From: an uncultured Collinsella sp.
Lineage (GTDB): Bacteria > Actinomycetota > Coriobacteriia > Coriobacteriales > Coriobacteriaceae
DNA length: 64,000 bases
Direction of reading: 5' to 3'
Assembly (NCBI GenBank): GCA_958369225.1
Contig: CATXID010000002.1
Coordinates: 234,947 to 298,946, forward strand
Part shown: positions 8,139 through 14,925 of the stretch, in pieces
How positions within the stretch are numbered: position 1 is the stretch's first letter
How the letters are laid out: the number at the start of each line of letters is the position of its first letter
Made by a program: the position numbers and the translations under genes
The notes under the pieces: generated by a model
Told to the model about the DNA's origin: nothing
The model's database searches: none
The model's input: only the letters and a program-made list of their open reading frames with translations

Positions 8139-8720
8139 CTACACGCGAATCGACAGATTCTTTTTATCGTCGCTCCAGTTGCAAGCATTGCGCGCGGGGC
8201 ATGCAAAGCAGGCGCGCGACGCTTTGTCGGCTGCATAGAGCAGACGCTCAAGCGGTTGGCTGTTCACGCGCAGCTTTCGATGGCCCAGAATAGCCGTCTT
8301 AATGGCCGCGGCATCGGCCGACTCAAACGCCACGTCATCGGGCATGCCGGCGAGTATTGCATCAGCGACGCGCTCGCTTGCAACATCATGGGATATACCC
8401 GATTCGTACTGTTCATCTTTGCCGATATCGTGAAGAAGTGCCGTGGCGTAGATGACCTCGCGGTCAAATTCGAGCTCTTCCTCGAGATTCTTGATCCACA
8501 TAATGCGAGCGACATCGAGCAGATGGTCAATACCGTGGCGGCAGAAGATGCGCCCCGATTCCAACTGTGCAATGTTGCCCAGGTGCCGCCGGAACAGCCC
8601 GTTGGCACAAATGTAATCAATGCGAGGCATGGCGCCAAAGGGGGCCAGGCCCGAAGCCATAAAGCCGCGACGCGACGTCCCCTCATCGGTCTTCGATGTA
8701 AAGTCGTTGACGACTCTCAT
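8139..8720 (-). CDS. HD-domain phosphohydrolase with C-terminal cysteine cluster
   Basis: A 193-residue metal-dependent HD protein. The HD motif is ALLHDIGKDE, preceded by RHGIDHLLDVARI and followed by SHDVAS, ILGHRKL and YAADKASR, which together supply the usual H...HD...D ligand set. The C-terminus has CFACPARNACNW, a C-x2-C-x5-C arrangement that could hold a metal or an Fe-S cluster. The gene starts two bases after the folE stop and is followed 43 bases later by folB. A phosphatase that acts on dihydroneopterin triphosphate or monophosphate would fill a missing step of the folate pathway here, but this rests on context only. The first 30 residues look poorly conserved and the start is uncertain. 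Confidence 0.75.
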   Translation of the reverse strand: MRVVNDFTSKTDEGTSRRGFMASGLAPFGAMPRIDYICANGLFRRHLGNIAQLESGRIFCRHGIDHLLDVARIMWIKNLEEELEFDREVIYATALLHDIGKDEQYESGISHDVASERVADAILAGMPDDVAFESADAAAIKTAILGHRKLRVNSQPLERLLYAADKASRACFACPARNACNWSDDKKNLSIRV

Positions 8721-8722
8721 GG

Positions 8723-9280
8723 TTAGCGGCCCAGCATCCTAAAGAAACGCTCCTCGAGCGCGGGATCGGTCTCAAAGACGCCGCGGCGAGCGAGCGTCAC
8801 GGTCTTGGTGCCGGGCTTTTGCACGCCACGCATCGTCATGCACATATGCTCGGCCTCCATGAGCACAATCGCTCCCTGGGGAGCAAGATACTCCATGAGA
8901 GCGTCGGCAACCTGCGCACACAGCTGCTCCTGCAGCTGCAGACGGCGGGCATAAACCTCAACCGTGCGGGCGAGCTTGGAAAGCCCAGCCACCCGACCGT
9001 TAGGGATATAACCAATGGCGGCCTTGCCATAAAACGGCAGCAGATGATGTTCGCACAGCGAGTAGAACGTGATGTCGCGCTCGATAACCAAATCGTTCGA
9101 AGCGACGGCAAAGGTTTTGGACAGGTGCTCCTCGGCACTCTGGTCCATACCGCCGGCGATCTCACCATACATACGGGCAACGCGCGCCGGGGTCTCCAGC
9201 AGGCCCTCACGAGTTGGGTCCTCGCCTATGCCCTCAAGCAACAGCTTAATGGCGGCCTCGACTTTTTCCTGATCGACCAT
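8723..9280 (-). CDS. folE: GTP cyclohydrolase I
   Basis: A 185-residue homodecameric enzyme that converts GTP to 7,8-dihydroneopterin triphosphate, the first step of folate synthesis. Zinc and catalytic residues are visible in YSLCEHHLLPFYGKAAIGYIP (Cys and the two histidines) and in MEAEHMCMTMRGVQKPG (second histidine and cysteine). The N-terminal segment GEDPTREGLLETPARVARMY is the family signature. First gene of a folE-HD-folB operon on the minus strand. No folP, folK or folC occurs in the window. Confidence 0.95.
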   Translation of the reverse strand: MVDQEKVEAAIKLLLEGIGEDPTREGLLETPARVARMYGEIAGGMDQSAEEHLSKTFAVASNDLVIERDITFYSLCEHHLLPFYGKAAIGYIPNGRVAGLSKLARTVEVYARRLQLQEQLCAQVADALMEYLAPQGAIVLMEAEHMCMTMRGVQKPGTKTVTLARRGVFETDPALEERFFRMLGR

Positions 9281-9346
9281 CTGGGCCTCACTTTTCCGAT
9301 TTCACGTTCGCGCTATGGTACCACGCCCTCCGGCATCGACCACAAG

Positions 9347-9928
9347 CTACATAGTATGGGTCGAATAGACCGGATCATCACGCCAAAGTTCAACCGCATC
9401 ACAAAGTGCAACGCCCTCGCGCTCAGCACGGGCACGCGTAGCGTTCATATCGATCACGCGCTGGTTGCTCGAGCCCCTAAAGCGCAACGAGATATCGTAC
9501 AGATCTTGAACAAACGGGCCGTCCACCAACATGTCGAGGCAGGCAAGGATGCGGTCCGTCACCTCGGTATGATGACGACCACCCGGCATAAGCTCCTCGA
9601 GTACGTCGCCAGTAAAGCACCAAATGGTCTTTCCCGACCCCATAGGATAAGCAGTACGAACACGCTCAATGAAATCAACAAGCCCCGCCTGATTCTCGGG
9701 CTCCATAGGCTCGCCACCCAGAATCGTCAGGCCATCAATAAAGGGATGATCGAGACTCTCGATAATCTTGTCCTCGACGGTGCGATCAAACGGCTCGCCC
9801 GCAGCAAAGTCCCACGCGACAGAGTTAAAGCAGTTCTTGCACCCACGACGGCACCCACTCACAAACAGAGAAGTACGAACGCCTTCCCCGTCAGCAATGT
9901 CGAAATACTTAATGTTCGCGTAGTTCAT
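9347..9928 (-). CDS. nrdG: Anaerobic ribonucleotide reductase activating protein
   Basis: A 193-residue radical-SAM enzyme that installs the glycyl radical on NrdD. The cluster-binding motif is CRRGCKNC (C26, C30, C33), followed by GLTILGGEPMEPENQ, the S-adenosylmethionine-binding GGE motif. The start at 9928 gives MNYANIKYFDIADGEGVRTS, the usual beginning of NrdG; the frame continues upstream only through a hairpin region. It is on the same strand as nrdD but 427 bases downstream, behind several stem-loops, so nrdG may receive attenuated transcription from the nrdD promoter or have its own. Confidence 0.93.
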   Translation of the reverse strand: MNYANIKYFDIADGEGVRTSLFVSGCRRGCKNCFNSVAWDFAAGEPFDRTVEDKIIESLDHPFIDGLTILGGEPMEPENQAGLVDFIERVRTAYPMGSGKTIWCFTGDVLEELMPGGRHHTEVTDRILACLDMLVDGPFVQDLYDISLRFRGSSNQRVIDMNATRARAEREGVALCDAVELWRDDPVYSTHTM

Positions 9929-9943
9929 AGGTAACTCTCCCGG

Positions 9944-10027
9944 GAGGCCGGGACATATCATCCCGTCCTCAAACATTCTCGGCCTTCGGCCTGCGAAACT
10001 GCGGGCGGGACGACATGTCCCGGCCTC
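9944..10027 (-). other. Nested hairpin in the nrdG leader
   Basis: An 84-base composite stem-loop. The outer arms are a perfect 12-bp repeat (GAGGCCGGGACA / TGTCCCGGCCTC), extended inwards by a mostly paired section and an inner GGCC-TTC-GGCC hairpin. It ends 15 bases upstream of the nrdG start codon, so in nrdD-nrdG read-through RNA it would lie next to the ribosome site. The function is unknown; processing or attenuation is possible. Confidence 0.5.
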
Positions 10028-10205
10028 ATGCAAAGGGTAACTCAATGAACGAAGCGAACATCGAGCATAGGGTTCGAGGTCCAATAAAAACTGGGTTGCG
10101 GCTCAACCGCCATCGCAAGTAAATCGAAGCTGCAGCTCGAATTATTTCCGCTAAGAACTTCGAGGAGTGAGCAGACTGCGCGCTGCATCTCAACTTCGTC
10201 AACTT
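10028..10205. other. Rest of the nrdD-nrdG gap, no gene assigned
   Basis: Between the two hairpin elements. A 75-codon frame on the minus strand (10042-10269, GTG start) runs through here and out of the 22-bp inverted repeat, but it has no ribosome site and no recognisable domain. It is not called as a gene. Confidence 0.4.
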
Positions 10206-10344
10206 GGCTGAGCCGAGAGGGCCGCTTGGGCTTTTGCTCGATATGAGTTCCGCACGCAAAGAAGGCCACTTAATGTGGCCTTCGTCTTGCGCAGGACTGT
10301 CCGAAATAGCGAGCAAATGCCTAAGCGGCCCTCTCGGCTCAGCC
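10206..10344. repeat. 22-bp perfect inverted repeat enclosing a terminator
   Basis: Arms 10206-10227 and 10323-10344 are exact 22-bp complements, 95 bases apart. Inside are an 8-bp pair (TTTGCTCG / CGAGCAAA) and a central terminator-like hairpin. It starts 11 bases after the nrdD stop. The element may be an intergenic repeat unit; no transposase or target duplication is visible. Confidence 0.6.
10258..10284 (-). terminator. Terminator after nrdD
   Basis: On the minus strand AAGGCCAC-ATTAA-GTGGCCTT is followed by CTTTGC. It is a good 8-bp stem but only a short U-run, so some read-through into nrdG is possible. Confidence 0.55.
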
Positions 10345-10355
10345 CCGGAGCGGTA

Positions 10356-12578
10356 TTAGAGATGCAGCACGCGGTCGCGGATCTCCTCGGTTCGACCCTG
10401 GTTCCAGAATTGGGTACCGATGTAGCCGCACGTACGACGAGCGACGTTCATCTTCTCCTGGTCGCGGTTGCCGCAGTTGGGGCACTCCCACACCAGCTTG
10501 CCATCGTCCTCAACAATCTTGATCTCGCCATCGTAGCCGCACACCTGGCAGTAATCGCTCTTGGTGTTGAGCTCGGCGTACATGATGTTGTCGTAGATGT
10601 ACTGCATCACGCGAATGACAGCCTTGAGGTTGTCCTGCATGTTGGGGACCTCAACGTAGGAGATAGCACCGCCCGGCGAAAGCTGCTGGAACATACCCTC
10701 GAACTTAAGCTTATCGAAGGCATCGATCTCCTCGGACACGTGGACGTGATAGCTGTTGGTAATGTAGCCCTTGTCCGTCACGCCCGGGATAATGCCAAAA
10801 CGGCGCTGCAGGCACTTGGCGAACTTGTAGGTCGTCGACTCCAACGGCGTACCGTACAGCGAGAAATCGATATCGCTTTCGGCCTTCCACTCGGCGCACT
10901 TGTCATTCATGCGCTGCATGACGGCCATGGCAAACGGCGTGCCCTCCTTCTCGGTGTGGCTGTGACCCGTCATGTACTTGACGCACTCATACAGGCCGGC
11001 ATACCCCAGGCTGATGGTAGAGTAGCCGCCCACGAGCAGCTTATCGATCGTCTCGCCCTTCTTCAGACGAGCGAGGGCGCCGTACTGCCACAAAATCGGT
11101 GCGGCGTCAGAGAGCGTACCCATCAGGCGCTCATGACGGCACAGCAGGGCACGGTGGCACAGCTCAAGGCGCTCGTCGAAGATCTTCCAGAACTTGTCCA
11201 TGTCCTGATGCGAGCTCAGCGCGACATCGGGCAGGTTGATGGTCACAACACCCTGGTTAAAGCGGCCATAGTACTTAGGTTTGGTCGAGTCATAGTTCAG
11301 CGCGTTGGCGACATTGTTAAAGCCGTTGCCCGAGCGGTCGGGCGTCAAGAAGCTGCGGCAACCCATGCAGGTGTAGCAATCGCCGTTGCCGGCGGTCTCG
11401 CCCTTAGACAGCTTGAGCTCGCGCATCTTCTTCTCGGAGATGTAGTCGGGCACCATGCGCTTGGCGGTGCACTTGGCAGCAAGCTGGGTCAGGTAGAAGT
11501 ACGGGGAATTCTCGTGAACGTTATCGTCCTCGAGTACATAGATAAGCTTGGGGAATGCCGGGGTAATCCACACACCGGCTTCGTTCTTAACGCCCTCGTA
11601 GCGCTGGCGAAGCGTCTCCTCCACGATCATGGCAAGGTCGTGCTTCTCCTGCGGCGTACGGGCCTCGTTAAGATACATAAAGACCGTCACGAACGGCGCC
11701 TGGCCATTCGTGGTCATAAGGGTCACGACCTGATACTGAATCGTCTGGACGCCGCGACGGATCTCGTCACGCAGGCGATCCTCAACGACTTCGCGAACCT
11801 TCTCGGCAGACGCAGAGACGCCAAGCTCATCGAGCTCGCGGGCAACCTCGCCGCGAATCTTCTGACGGCTCACCTCAACAAAGGGGGCAAGATGGGTCAG
11901 CGAGATAGACTGGCCGCCGTACTGGGAGGAAGCAACCTGGGCGATAATCTGCGTCGCGATGTTGCAGGCAGTCGAGAAGCTGTGCGGCTTCTCGATCAGC
12001 GTGCCCGAGATAACGGTGCCGTTCTGGAGCATGTCCTCCAGGTTCACCAGATCGCAGTTGTGCATGTGCTGAGCAAAGTAGTCGGAATCGTGGAAGTGAA
12101 TCAGGCCCTCATTGTGGGCATCCACGATCTCCTGGGGCAGCAGCACGCGCTGGGTCAGGTCCTTGGAAATCTCGCCGGCCATATAGTCGCGCTGAACGGA
12201 GTTGACGGTCGGGTTCTTGTTGGAGTTCTCCTGCTTGACCTCTTCGTTGTTGCACTCGATCAGCGACAGGATCTTGTCGTCGGTCGTGTTCTTCTGGCGC
12301 TTCAGGCTCTGAACATAGCGATAGATGATGTAGTGGCGGGCAACCTCGTAGCAGTCGAGACGCATGATCTCGTCCTCGACCAAATCCTGGATCTCCTCGA
12401 CCGAAACGGTGTGGCCCGCGTTCTCGCATGCCTCGGCGACGTTTTGCGCCGCATAAACCACCTGGCGGTCGGTTAGACGAGAGCTCTCCTCGACCTCCAA
12501 GTTGGCGGCGCGGATGGCATTGACGATCTTATCGATGTCAAAGACAACCTCGGTGCCGCTGCGCTTGATGATCTTCAT
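10356..12578 (-). CDS. nrdD: Anaerobic ribonucleoside-triphosphate reductase
   Basis: A 740-residue class III ribonucleotide reductase, which makes dNTPs from NTPs without oxygen. The N-terminal ATP-cone (about 1-95: MKIIKRSGTEVVFDIDKIVNAI) is the allosteric domain. The C-terminus has the zinc site CQVCGYDG...CPNCGNRD and the glycyl-radical motif RTCGYIG, with the radical glycine near residue 718. NrdG supplies the radical. The start at 12578 has AGAGG upstream and gives the family N-terminus. An NrdR-like box lies about 260 bases upstream. As the only reductase in view, it fits a strict anaerobe. Confidence 0.95.
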   Translation of the reverse strand: MKIIKRSGTEVVFDIDKIVNAIRAANLEVEESSRLTDRQVVYAAQNVAEACENAGHTVSVEEIQDLVEDEIMRLDCYEVARHYIIYRYVQSLKRQKNTTDDKILSLIECNNEEVKQENSNKNPTVNSVQRDYMAGEISKDLTQRVLLPQEIVDAHNEGLIHFHDSDYFAQHMHNCDLVNLEDMLQNGTVISGTLIEKPHSFSTACNIATQIIAQVASSQYGGQSISLTHLAPFVEVSRQKIRGEVARELDELGVSASAEKVREVVEDRLRDEIRRGVQTIQYQVVTLMTTNGQAPFVTVFMYLNEARTPQEKHDLAMIVEETLRQRYEGVKNEAGVWITPAFPKLIYVLEDDNVHENSPYFYLTQLAAKCTAKRMVPDYISEKKMRELKLSKGETAGNGDCYTCMGCRSFLTPDRSGNGFNNVANALNYDSTKPKYYGRFNQGVVTINLPDVALSSHQDMDKFWKIFDERLELCHRALLCRHERLMGTLSDAAPILWQYGALARLKKGETIDKLLVGGYSTISLGYAGLYECVKYMTGHSHTEKEGTPFAMAVMQRMNDKCAEWKAESDIDFSLYGTPLESTTYKFAKCLQRRFGIIPGVTDKGYITNSYHVHVSEEIDAFDKLKFEGMFQQLSPGGAISYVEVPNMQDNLKAVIRVMQYIYDNIMYAELNTKSDYCQVCGYDGEIKIVEDDGKLVWECPNCGNRDQEKMNVARRTCGYIGTQFWNQGRTEEIRDRVLHL

Positions 12579-12835
12579 CCTCTTGCCTCTTTCGCGTCGT
12601 AGCCTCATTGCGCTTCAGAGCCAAACGATGCCCGGCAGGGCTTGCCCCTGTCTTGCGGCGCCGTCGCGCAATCTGTGTTCTCGATAAACCATAAGTCCTC
12701 ATGCGGACAATCCTCGCGGCCGATCAAGCGGCTCAAAGGCGTGTCCAAATGGGGCGAATAAGGTCTTCGTTCTCTGTCCGCCATCTATCATACGACAAAG
12801 ACGCATCTATATCCTGTATTCTTTTTTTAGTTCAA

Positions 12836-12851
12836 ACACAACATATAGTGT
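12836..12851. promoter_or_regulatory. NrdR-box-like site upstream of nrdD
   Basis: ACACAACATATAGTGT matches the known NrdR box consensus (acaCwAtATwTwGtgt) at 15 of 16 positions. NrdR normally binds two such boxes about three helical turns apart; a second box is only faintly recognisable at 12802-12817. Inference: ATP/dATP-responsive repression of nrdD. Confidence 0.6.
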
Positions 12852-12952
12852 TTCAGCAGGTCAAAGCAATTGGTCATTTTGCAGACGCATTATAAATGAG
12901 GGGTATTTGACAAGTCGGTAAAACGTTACCAACACGGCTACCTGCATGGCAG

Positions 12953-13090
12953 TTATAAAACGCCCTTAGTCAAGCCGCTGACAAATCCTACCAAAACCAA
13001 GCCGCTCACGCCAAAATAATCCAAAAGATTGCGCTTGACCAACATGTTGCGGTCACGCTCGGTCAGGACGTATGCAATCAGCCAGTGCCC
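12953..13090 (-). pseudogene. Remnant of a small membrane-protein gene
   Basis: Within the 520-base gap between nrdD and the tRNA array, the minus strand encodes an uninterrupted stretch of about 45 residues that reads like real protein: HWLIAYVLTERDRN, a basic patch, then LLDYFGVSGLVLVGFVSGL, which could span the membrane, and a TAA stop. In the same frame it is closed upstream by a TAG. A short in-frame start (MSSNVAPDIELKI..., 13107-13157) precedes it in another frame, so a frameshifted, decayed gene is the simplest reading. The family is not recognised. A 30-residue peptide starting at an internal ATG is the alternative. Confidence 0.35.
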
Positions 13091-13160
13091 CTACGGGATG
13101 CAAAGATCATCGCACGCGGATCTTGAGTTCAATATCTGGTGCCACATTTGACGACATAAA

Positions 13161-13193
13161 ACAAAACAGCCCAGAGACATAGTCTCTGGGCTG
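13161..13193 (-). terminator. Terminator of the tRNA-Gly/tRNA-Val unit
   Basis: On the minus strand CAGCCCAGAGAC and GTCTCTGGGCTG form a long stem followed by TTTTGTTTT, right after tRNA-Val. Confidence 0.85.
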
Positions 13194-13201
13194 CGAACAT
13201 T

Positions 13202-13276
13202 TGGTGGGCGTTAGAAGATTTGAACTTCTGACCTCTTCCGTGTCAGGGAAGCGCTCTCCCCCTGAGCTAAACGCCC
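13202..13276 (-). tRNA. tRNA-Val (GAC)
   Basis: Acceptor GGGCGTT pairs with AACGCCC, the D-loop begins TAGCTCAG, the anticodon arm is CTTCC-CTGACAC-GGAAG with anticodon GAC, and the T-loop is TTCAAAT. CCA is encoded (13202-13204). It follows tRNA-Gly after 3 bases, so both come from one transcript, and a strong terminator follows. Confidence 0.93.
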
Positions 13277-13279
13277 AAA

Positions 13280-13355
13280 TGGAGCGGACAACGGGGCTCG
13301 AACCCGCGACCCCAACCTTGGCAAGGTTGTGCTCTACCAACTGAGCCATGTCCGC
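13280..13355 (-). tRNA. tRNA-Gly (GCC), copy 1
   Basis: A 76-base tRNA with acceptor GCGGACA/TGTCCGC, anticodon arm CAACC-TTGCCAA-GGTTG (anticodon GCC), T-arm GCGGG-TTCGAGC-CCCGT and encoded CCA. It is identical to the other two tRNA-Gly copies in this array. Transcribed from the promoter at 13368-13396 together with tRNA-Val. Confidence 0.94.
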
Positions 13356-13367
13356 CTGCGAGGATTT

Positions 13368-13424
13368 AATATACGGGATGATCCACCCAAATGCAAGAAC
13401 TATTTTAAAATTATTTGAAATAGT
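13368..13424 (-). promoter_or_regulatory. Promoter of tRNA-Gly copy 1/tRNA-Val with upstream palindrome
   Basis: On the minus strand: -35 TTGCAT (13391-13396), a 17-base spacer, -10 TATATT (13368-13373), 12 bases before the tRNA. Two bases upstream of the -35 begins an A/T-rich imperfect palindrome bounded by ACT...AGT (13399-13424). The same layout recurs at the two other tRNA promoters in the window. Confidence 0.75.
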
Positions 13425-13547
13425 TCCCGATACCGATGGCCCCCGCCTGCTTTGCCGTTCATTACATTGGAAGGACGGAGATCACGAGGAAATCACGAGG
13501 AAAGAGTCCCAGCAGCGAGCGGCGCCCCAGTGCCCCGCAGCGTCAAC
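13425..13547. other. Spacer within the tRNA array, no gene seen
   Basis: About 120 bases with no open frame of note. It holds a short tandem duplication (ATCACGAGGAA twice at about 13481-13503). Confidence 0.4.
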
Positions 13548-13574
13548 AAAAAACGCGGTTCGTTAGAACCGCGT
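13548..13574 (-). terminator. Terminator left behind by the lost tRNA-Gly copy
   Basis: On the minus strand ACGCGGTTC-TAAC-GAACCGCGT is followed by TTTTTTG. It directly follows the 3' stub of a tRNA-Gly gene and has no intact gene to terminate. Confidence 0.75.
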
Positions 13575-13579
13575 AAGAT

Positions 13580-13597
13580 AGTTGGAGCGGACAACGG
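13580..13597 (-). pseudogene. 3' stub of a fourth tRNA-Gly (GCC)
   Basis: The 17 bases TGGAGCGGACAACGGGG match exactly the 3' end (CCA, acceptor strand and start of the T-arm) of the three intact tRNA-Gly copies; the sequence then diverges. A terminator still follows it. The intact portion is too short to make a tRNA. Confidence 0.7.
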
Positions 13598-13732
13598 GGC
13601 GTCCGCGTATCCGCTTTCGCGGATCCGCACCGGCTTCGGCCGCCTGTCGGCGTCCTCGCCAGCTCGCTACAAACGCTCCGCGTTTGCCTAACGTTCGCTC
13701 CCTCTCGGGTTCGAGCCCAAGCGACGGGTACG
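13598..13732. other. Unassigned insert inside the tRNA array
   Basis: About 135 bases of G+C-rich sequence with several short hairpins (for example CGCGGATCCGC, CCGGCTTCGGCCG) where the body of the lost tRNA-Gly should be. It ends in a T-arm-like CTCGGGTTCGAGCCC. It looks like a small insertion or a dispersed repeat unit; no gene is recognisable. Confidence 0.4.
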
Positions 13733-13762
13733 AAAAAGCCCGGCTACCGTAGTAGTCGGGCT
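13733..13762 (-). terminator. Terminator after tRNA-Gly copy 2
   Basis: On the minus strand AGCCCGACTAC and GTAGCCGGGCT (one mismatch) form a stem followed by TTTTT. Confidence 0.75.
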
Positions 13763-13770
13763 GTTGCGCT

Positions 13771-13846
13771 TGGAGCGGACAACGGGGCTCGAACCCGCGA
13801 CCCCAACCTTGGCAAGGTTGTGCTCTACCAACTGAGCCATGTCCGC
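13771..13846 (-). tRNA. tRNA-Gly (GCC), copy 2
   Basis: Identical to the copies at 13280 and 13998, with anticodon GCC and encoded CCA. Only about 40 bases, mostly a hairpin, separate it from the upstream tRNA-Cys, so it seems to lack its own promoter and to depend on read-through. Confidence 0.94.
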
Positions 13847-13851
13847 ATATG

Positions 13852-13880
13852 TAAAACAAAACGGGCGCCGGAGCGCCCGG
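13852..13880 (-). terminator. Terminator-like hairpin between tRNA-Cys and tRNA-Gly
   Basis: On the minus strand CGGGCGC-TCCG-GCGCCCG is followed by TTTTGTTTT. It lies between two tRNAs that appear to share a promoter, so it may act as an attenuator or a processing signal. Confidence 0.7.
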
Positions 13881-13888
13881 ATGTTGCC

Positions 13889-13962
13889 TGGAGGCGAAGC
13901 CCGGATTCGAACCGGGGGTAAAGGCTTTGCAGGCCTCTGCCTTACCACTTGGCCACTTCGCC
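13889..13962 (-). tRNA. tRNA-Cys (GCA)
   Basis: A 74-base tRNA with acceptor GGCGAAG/CTTCGCC, anticodon loop CTGCAAA (anticodon GCA), T-loop TTCGAAT and encoded CCA. Its 5' end follows the U-run of the preceding hairpin by one base. Confidence 0.94.
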
Positions 13963-13963
13963 G

Positions 13964-13987
13964 AAAAAGGACCGCTTAAGACGGTCC
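13964..13987 (-). terminator. Terminator-like hairpin between tRNA-Gly copy 3 and tRNA-Cys
   Basis: On the minus strand GGACCG-TCTTAAG-CGGTCC is followed by TTTTT and then directly by tRNA-Cys. The 6-bp stem is modest, which may allow read-through. Confidence 0.65.
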
Positions 13988-13997
13988 GGAAATGCAA

Positions 13998-14073
13998 TGG
14001 AGCGGACAACGGGGCTCGAACCCGCGACCCCAACCTTGGCAAGGTTGTGCTCTACCAACTGAGCCATGTCCGC
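13998..14073 (-). tRNA. tRNA-Gly (GCC), copy 3
   Basis: Identical in sequence to copies 1 and 2 and first in the unit Gly-Cys-Gly. Its promoter lies 12 bases upstream. Confidence 0.94.
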
Positions 14074-14085
14074 TTGCGGATTATT

Positions 14086-14133
14086 AATTTACGCGAGTTG
14101 TCCTAAAGACGCAAGTACTTTTTTCAAAAAAGT
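14086..14133 (-). promoter_or_regulatory. Promoter of the tRNA-Gly/Cys/Gly unit with upstream palindrome
   Basis: On the minus strand: -35 TTGCGT (14109-14114), 17-base spacer, -10 TAAATT (14086-14091). Two bases upstream of the -35 is the perfect palindrome ACTTTTTTCAAAAAAGT (14117-14133), probably an UP-like element. Confidence 0.75.
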
Positions 14134-14178
14134 TGCTCAAAGCAAGTTCATGCAGGTAAATAACGCCAAGTCAAGGCG

Positions 14179-14925
14179 CTATGCGCACGATTCCAATGCT
14201 GAGCCAAACAGCTTCACCATCCGAACGCGTGTGCCGGCACCATCCGTGCGCCGAGCAACCTCAACATTATCGACGAGCATGCGCATGAGCTTGATACCAC
14301 GTCCGCGTTCCTCGGATGCCACCGGCTCGCTCGCCCCATCGATAGAATAGCCAGCGCCCCGATCAAGCACCTCGAGCACAACACGGTCCCCATAGGCCTG
14401 AACCGTCAGGACGCAGCCAACACCGCCCGCATGGTCATACGCGTTACCCAATGCCTCCCCCAGTGCCAATGCGACGTCATAACGTTCATCTCGCCTCAGG
14501 GGAAGTGATTCGAGAAGCTCGGCCACACGGTGCCGATAATACGGGAGATTCTCGATGCCTCGCCTTACTTCGACGCTCTTGCTCCATCGTGGCAACTCCC
14601 CCATCGGAATGGCGGGAATCGACTCCCGCGCCGGGCCCGCGACATGCAGGATGTCGACAAGTCGGGCAATTTCCAAAAAGCGAACGACCTCATCGGAGGC
14701 GTTAACGAGCGAAAGCAGCCCCTCATGCCTCATAAGCTCTCTGGCACGTGTAAGCAAAAACGCCAAGCCCGTCGAGTCGATAAAGCCCACGGTCTGGCAA
14801 TTGATGACAACACGGCGCACGCCCCGGTCGATCAAATTATCCAACCGTCGGCGCAGTGCGGGCACCGAGGCGATGTCGATATCGCCCGGTGGCGTCAAAA
14901 CCGCTATGTCATTCCACTCATTCAT
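14179..14925 (-). CDS. STAS-domain / anti-sigma-kinase fusion protein
   Basis: A 248-residue fusion of the two opposing parts of a partner switch. Residues 1-100 are a STAS domain like RsbV/SpoIIAA, with the phosphorylatable serine S51 in FIDSTGLAF. Residues 120-245 are a GHKL ATPase like RsbW/SpoIIAB, with the N-box GEALGNAYDHA (N161), DRGAGYSI and GRGIKLM. Normally RsbW phosphorylates RsbV and binds a sigma factor. It lies 81 bases downstream of a PP2C phosphatase that could reverse the phosphorylation. No sigma factor is nearby, so the output is unknown. The start at 14925 gives MNEWNDIAVLTPPGDID; the open frame begins earlier. Confidence 0.85.
   Translation of the reverse strand: MNEWNDIAVLTPPGDIDIASVPALRRRLDNLIDRGVRRVVINCQTVGFIDSTGLAFLLTRARELMRHEGLLSLVNASDEVVRFLEIARLVDILHVAGPARESIPAIPMGELPRWSKSVEVRRGIENLPYYRHRVAELLESLPLRRDERYDVALALGEALGNAYDHAGGVGCVLTVQAYGDRVVLEVLDRGAGYSIDGASEPVASEERGRGIKLMRMLVDNVEVARRTDGAGTRVRMVKLFGSALESCA

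Noticed and set aside
10042..10269. 75-codon frame in the nrdD-nrdG gap as a gene
   Set aside because: It starts inside a terminator hairpin, lacks a ribosome site and has no known domain. Reported as a structured region instead.
10275..12476. A 733-codon open frame opposite nrdD
   Set aside because: Antisense shadow of a highly expressed, strongly biased gene; no ribosome site and no domain.
13481..13503. Tandem repeat ATCACGAGGAA x2 as a possible CRISPR or satellite
   Set aside because: Only two copies with no spacers; too little to call. No CRISPR array is visible anywhere in the window.
13563..14042. Open frames spanning the tRNA array
   Set aside because: They read through three tRNAs and terminators, so they are artefacts of structural RNA sequence.
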